Source: Gammaproteobacteria bacterium
Lineage (GTDB): Bacteria; Pseudomonadota; Gammaproteobacteria; Arenicellales; Arenicellaceae
Assembly: GCA_003485905.1 (NCBI GenBank)
Contig: DNHK01000188.1
Location: 1 to 8,917 of the forward strand
DNA length: 8,917 nt
Direction: 5' to 3'
Part shown: positions 6,730 to 8,917 of the stretch, piece by piece
Layout of the letters: each line of letters begins with the position of its first letter
Numbering within the stretch: position 1 is the stretch's first letter
Program-made: the position numbers and the translations under genes
Notes under the pieces: generated by a model
What the model was told of the DNA's origin: nothing
The model's input: the letters and a program-made list of their open reading frames with translations, nothing else
Database searches by the model: none

Positions 6730-7437
6730 ATGATTACATTCCCCGCAAATCCGGCCGATATTACTATATTTATTTTGGCGGCAGGCCGCGGCGAACGTAT
6801 GCGCCCACTATCTAACACGACCCCAAAGCCTCTTTTAAAAGTCTTGGGAAAAAGCTTGCTTGAGCACCATTTGCAACGGCTCGCAACACAAGGTTTTCAA
6901 AAGATCATCATAAATGTGGCTCATTTGGGTCAGAAAATTATTGATACTATCGGGGGCGGTCAGTCGTTTGGTCTCGATATCATTTATTCATTTGAAGAAA
7001 ATGGCGCCCTTGAAACACTTGGTGGGGTTCGCAACGCGCTAGATAAAATTCAAAGTGAGCATTTCTTATTGCTGAATGCTGACATTTGGTGCGACTGCGA
7101 TTTTCGTTCGCTACTGGCTCATCAACCTGAAGTAGCGCATTTACTTATGACAACAAACCCATCGCATCACCCAGAAGGTGATTTTATACTGGAGGAGTCA
7201 GGCAAACTTAGTCTAGGCCTACCCGGCGATGGACTCACGCGACAAACCTATACAGGAATCGGGATATACAACAAGTCGTTCATAGCATCCCTCGATAAAG
7301 GGTACTCACTCCTTGGGCCCTTGTTAAGAGCAGAGATAAAAAAGAATAAACTTTCGGGATCCATGCATCATGGGCAATGGTTTGATATCGGAACCCCTGA
7401 AAGACTGATTCAGGTCAATCAGCTGCTGCTAAAATAA
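6730..7437 (+). CDS. murU: N-acetylmuramate alpha-1-phosphate uridylyltransferase MurU
   Basis: MurU converts MurNAc-1-phosphate plus UTP to UDP-MurNAc in the cytoplasm, a recycling route that bypasses de novo fosfomycin-sensitive synthesis. The 235-residue protein has the sugar-1-phosphate nucleotidyltransferase fold. Visible motifs are the nucleotide loop LAAGRGERMRPL (16-27), TPKPL (31-35), ETLGGV (95-100), the metal-binding LNADIW (Asp118), and WFDIGTPERL (Asp219 as likely second metal ligand). GERMRPL, the NPSHHPEGDF segment and the GTPERL ending resemble Pseudomonas MurU more than RfbA or GlmU, as I recall those sequences. It is about ten residues longer at the N terminus than Pseudomonas MurU. 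No ATG or GTG lies nearer the conserved core, and the only AGG is about 20 bases upstream, so initiation signals are weak. The usual partner gene amgK (MurNAc/GlcNAc anomeric kinase) is missing between lptD and murU. A related hexose or mannose-1-phosphate nucleotidyltransferase is the alternative. Confidence 0.85.
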   Translation: MITFPANPADITIFILAAGRGERMRPLSNTTPKPLLKVLGKSLLEHHLQRLATQGFQKIIINVAHLGQKIIDTIGGGQSFGLDIIYSFEENGALETLGGVRNALDKIQSEHFLLLNADIWCDCDFRSLLAHQPEVAHLLMTTNPSHHPEGDFILEESGKLSLGLPGDGLTRQTYTGIGIYNKSFIASLDKGYSLLGPLLRAEIKKNKLSGSMHHGQWFDIGTPERLIQVNQLLLK

Positions 7438-7457
7438 ATTGATAGTATCCAATTCAG

Positions 7458-8126
7458 CTAGTTATCTCGCTCAACCATTGCTTTCACAAATACTTTAGAA
7501 AGACTGGATACCATAGCAACCTTTACGTCAGGCATTGTTTGCTCTATGCCTAGATCGCGCAAACTTGTCGCCTGTAACCCCTTAAACCCGCAAGGATTAA
7601 TATTTTTAAACGGAGCGAGATCCATATCCACGTTTAGACTAAGGCCATGGTAACTACAACCCTTACGAATTCTTAGACCAAGCGCGGCCACCTTCTTACC
7701 ATCAACATACACCCCCGGGGCGCCCTCACGCCTGACTGCTGTCAACCCGAAAGAGCTTAGGTAGTCTATAAGCCCTGTTTCAATACTGCTCACTAGAGTT
7801 TTTACACCAAAGCCCCGTCGTCTCAGATCTATTAGACAGTAAATGATCAGTTGCCCTGGGCCGTGGTACGTGATCTGCCCACCCCGATCTGACTTCACTA
7901 TTGGAATCGAACTAGGGCTAATCGTTTGTTCTTTGCACGCCGTGCCCTGCGTATATATAGGAGGGTGTTCAAGCAACCAAAACTGATCCACAACCCTCTG
8001 ATCCCGCATCTCTGTATATGCCCGCATTTCAGCTTGCATCTCAAGGTACCCCTGCACCCCATAATCTTTAACCTCGAAACCAGAAAATGAATTTTGATTC
8101 ATAACACGTGGCAATATTTGTGACAT
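7458..8126 (-). CDS. lipB: Octanoyl-[acyl-carrier-protein]:protein N-octanoyltransferase LipB
   Basis: LipB moves octanoate from acyl carrier protein to the lipoyl domains of 2-oxoacid dehydrogenases and GcvH, the first step of lipoate assembly; LipA then inserts sulfur. From the ATG at 8124-8126 there are 222 residues. The signature RGGQITYHGPGQL (about 81-93, His88) is complete. The catalytic pair is present: Lys145 in DGKKVAALGLRI and Cys179 in NPCGFKGLQATSL. An AAGGA lies 12 bases before this ATG. A TTG immediately before it (8127-8129) would sit nine bases from the same site and adds one residue, so either may be used. A later ATG (8100-8102) gives a length closer to E. coli LipB but has no ribosome binding site. 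The gene follows ybeD after a gap of 44 bases, in the usual dacA-ybeD-lipB order. It converges on murU with 20 bases between stops, and lipA is not next to it. Confidence 0.95.
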   Translation of the reverse strand: MSQILPRVMNQNSFSGFEVKDYGVQGYLEMQAEMRAYTEMRDQRVVDQFWLLEHPPIYTQGTACKEQTISPSSIPIVKSDRGGQITYHGPGQLIIYCLIDLRRRGFGVKTLVSSIETGLIDYLSSFGLTAVRREGAPGVYVDGKKVAALGLRIRKGCSYHGLSLNVDMDLAPFKNINPCGFKGLQATSLRDLGIEQTMPDVKVAMVSSLSKVFVKAMVERDN

Positions 8127-8170
8127 CAAAGGATGTTTTCCTTAAGCCCCTCTGAAACTAATGCAATCAC

Positions 8171-8485
8171 TTAAAGCGTCATCAACACCTGATCATGTTG
8201 ATGCAACCGTTGATAGATGTCTTCTAACATCTCTCGATTTTGCAAGGTTAGCATTGCGGATACCGACACATAAGACCCCTTCCCTGATGACTTAACACTG
8301 AATACGATTTCGCTCATAACAGGACCAACGTTGCATTCAGTAAATACAGTCTTCACTGCTAAAATTGCCGGCTGCTCATTTCGGCACATGGCTTTAAATG
8401 TATAGTCACAAGGATATTCGAGCAAATCAAAGCCATCGCCGGATTTATCGTTGTTTTTACTGTTATTTTTATTGTTGTTATTCAA
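8171..8485 (-). CDS. ybeD: YbeD-family DUF493 protein, TTG start
   Basis: This 104-residue protein matches the small YbeD/DUF493 family in core sequence and position. LLEYPCDYTFKAMCR resembles the family's LLEFPTPFTYKVMG opening, and SSGKGSYVSVSAMLTL resembles its SSKGNYHSVSITI strand pair. The fold is ACT/ferredoxin-like, found as a regulatory-looking domain; its role is not well defined. The conserved core begins near residue 21 and no ATG precedes it in frame, so the start must be a non-AUG codon. TTG at 8483-8485 is the best candidate; a CTG two codons upstream is possible. The first 13 residues are Asn/Lys-rich low complexity, atypical of the family. The TTG overlaps the stop of a 12-codon leader ORF that has its own ribosome binding site, which suggests translational coupling. 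It lies between dacA and lipB, as in enterobacteria. Confidence 0.85.
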   Translation of the reverse strand: MNNNNKNNSKNNDKSGDGFDLLEYPCDYTFKAMCRNEQPAILAVKTVFTECNVGPVMSEIVFSVKSSGKGSYVSVSAMLTLQNREMLEDIYQRLHQHDQVLMTL

Positions 8486-8520
8486 ACCCAGTCTTCACTA
8501 GCAAAACCCCAAGCAGCCAT
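8482..8520 (-). CDS. 12-residue leader ORF (MAAWGFASEDWV) overlapping ybeD start
   Basis: On the minus strand an ATG (8518-8520) opens 12 codons ending in TGA (8482-8484). AAAGGA (8530-8535) lies nine bases upstream and is the best ribosome binding site in the dacA-ybeD gap. The stop overlaps the ybeD TTG as TTGA, the same geometry as classic ATGA coupling junctions. The peptide resembles nothing I know. It could be a coupling leader or the remnant of an original ybeD start separated from it by an indel. Confidence 0.4.
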   Translation of the reverse strand: MAAWGFASEDWV

Positions 8521-8522
8521 TA

Positions 8523-8535
8523 AAAGGTGTCCTTT
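8523..8535 (-). promoter_or_regulatory. Small hairpin covering the ribosome binding site before ybeD
   Basis: AAAGG and CCTTT are perfect 5-bp inverted arms around a 3-base loop, and the Shine-Dalgarno AAAGGA is one arm. Folding would partly hide the ribosome binding site. The stem is short and AT-rich, so its stability is doubtful. Confidence 0.25.
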
Positions 8536-8546
8536 CAAAAAGTTCT

Positions 8547-8917
8547 TTAAAAATTGGCAATTTGTAAGCGAATATAATCGGTGAGTTTTTTAATCAAATC
8601 AGCCTCTGCAACCGCATGCAATCCAACCAAGTCGATACTTTCAAGCTCGACATCCCCAGCGATTACACGCGCTGTTCCAACCATATCTCCCTCAGCGATA
8701 GGTGCTTCAACATAGGCCGGAACTCTGTAATCAAGCGTTAATGAATCACGAAGTTCTTTTGCAATTACGAGAGTAACTGGATCAACCGCACCGAATGCTA
8801 GATGGTCTGCCTCTCCGTAATAAACTTCCAGTGTGTCTTCGGGTCGAGGCACTAGTAGCACTTGCAACGGCATGTAAGCAGCATGACCATAGTTCAACAA
8901 ACTTGCTGCTTGATCGA
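8547..8917 (-). CDS. dacA: D-alanyl-D-alanine carboxypeptidase (PBP5/DacA), C-terminal part only
   Basis: This is the C-terminal end of a PBP5-type DD-carboxypeptidase; the transpeptidase domain with its SxxK, SxN and KTG motifs lies beyond the right edge. The frame is open to the window end, and the visible part begins DQAASLLNYGHAAYM, the family's helix before the C-terminal domain (compare ASKLLNYGFRF). About 110 residues of the beta-rich PBP5 C-terminal domain follow (VYYGEADHLAFGAV, YRVPAYVEAPIAEGDMVGTARV). The protein ends in a short helix (LIKKLTDYIRLQIANF) that would act as the amphipathic anchor to the inner membrane; it is shorter and less aromatic than in E. coli PBP5. From family knowledge it removes the terminal D-Ala of peptidoglycan pentapeptides in the periplasm. 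It is the first visible gene of the dacA-ybeD-lipB cluster. The apparent start at 8900 is an internal TTG (Leu). Confidence 0.92.
   Translation of the reverse strand, partial: DQAASLLNYGHAAYMPLQVLLVPRPEDTLEVYYGEADHLAFGAVDPVTLVIAKELRDSLTLDYRVPAYVEAPIAEGDMVGTARVIAGDVELESIDLVGLHAVAEADLIKKLTDYIRLQIANF

Noticed and set aside
7437..7454. AATTG/CAATT inverted repeat between murU and lipB as a terminator
   Set aside because: Only five AT-rich base pairs and no T-run on either strand.
8551..8563. 13-base palindrome at the dacA 3' end
   Set aside because: AT-rich, within codons of dacA and too tight to form a stable hairpin; probably chance.

Overview
The window looks like a chromosomal housekeeping segment of a gammaproteobacterium. 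The evidence is a DksA with the four-cysteine zinc finger, the lptD-surA gene pair, a MurU-type nucleotidyltransferase divergent from lptD, and the dacA-ybeD-lipB gene order. Base composition is moderate (mid-40s % GC by eye, not counted). I cannot name a genus; the gene order would fit a marine member of the Cellvibrionales/Oceanospirillales breadth, which is inference only. I see no mobile element, CRISPR array, tRNA or rRNA.

Layout from left to right: (1) the 3' part of a beta-CASP metallo-beta-lactamase-fold RNase-like gene (+), cut by the left edge; (2) a small unrecognised single-pass membrane protein gene (-); (3) a 451-base non-coding stretch that leads into dksA (+); (4) a strong bidirectional terminator shared by the convergent dksA and surA; (5) lptD then surA on the minus strand, which reads lptD->surA; (6) a 254-base divergent promoter region; (7) murU (+); (8) on the minus strand, reading dacA->ybeD->lipB, a cluster whose first gene is cut by the right edge. 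murU and lipB converge with only 20 bases between their stop codons.

Theme: the right two thirds is envelope biology. LptD is the outer-membrane LPS translocon. SurA is the periplasmic chaperone that delivers outer-membrane proteins, LptD among them. MurU recycles cell-wall MurNAc-1-phosphate to UDP-MurNAc. DacA (PBP5-like) trims peptidoglycan stem peptides. LipB starts lipoate attachment. DksA is the RNA-polymerase-binding partner of ppGpp.

The most notable points are local. amgK, the kinase gene that normally sits between lptD and murU, is absent. ybeD lacks an ATG and seems to be translated from a TTG overlapping the stop of a 12-codon leader ORF that has its own good ribosome binding site. 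Two face-to-face promoter candidates with an inverted repeat between them lie in the lptD/murU gap. LptD has two extra N-terminal cysteines. I did not find a convincing undescribed multi-gene system here.
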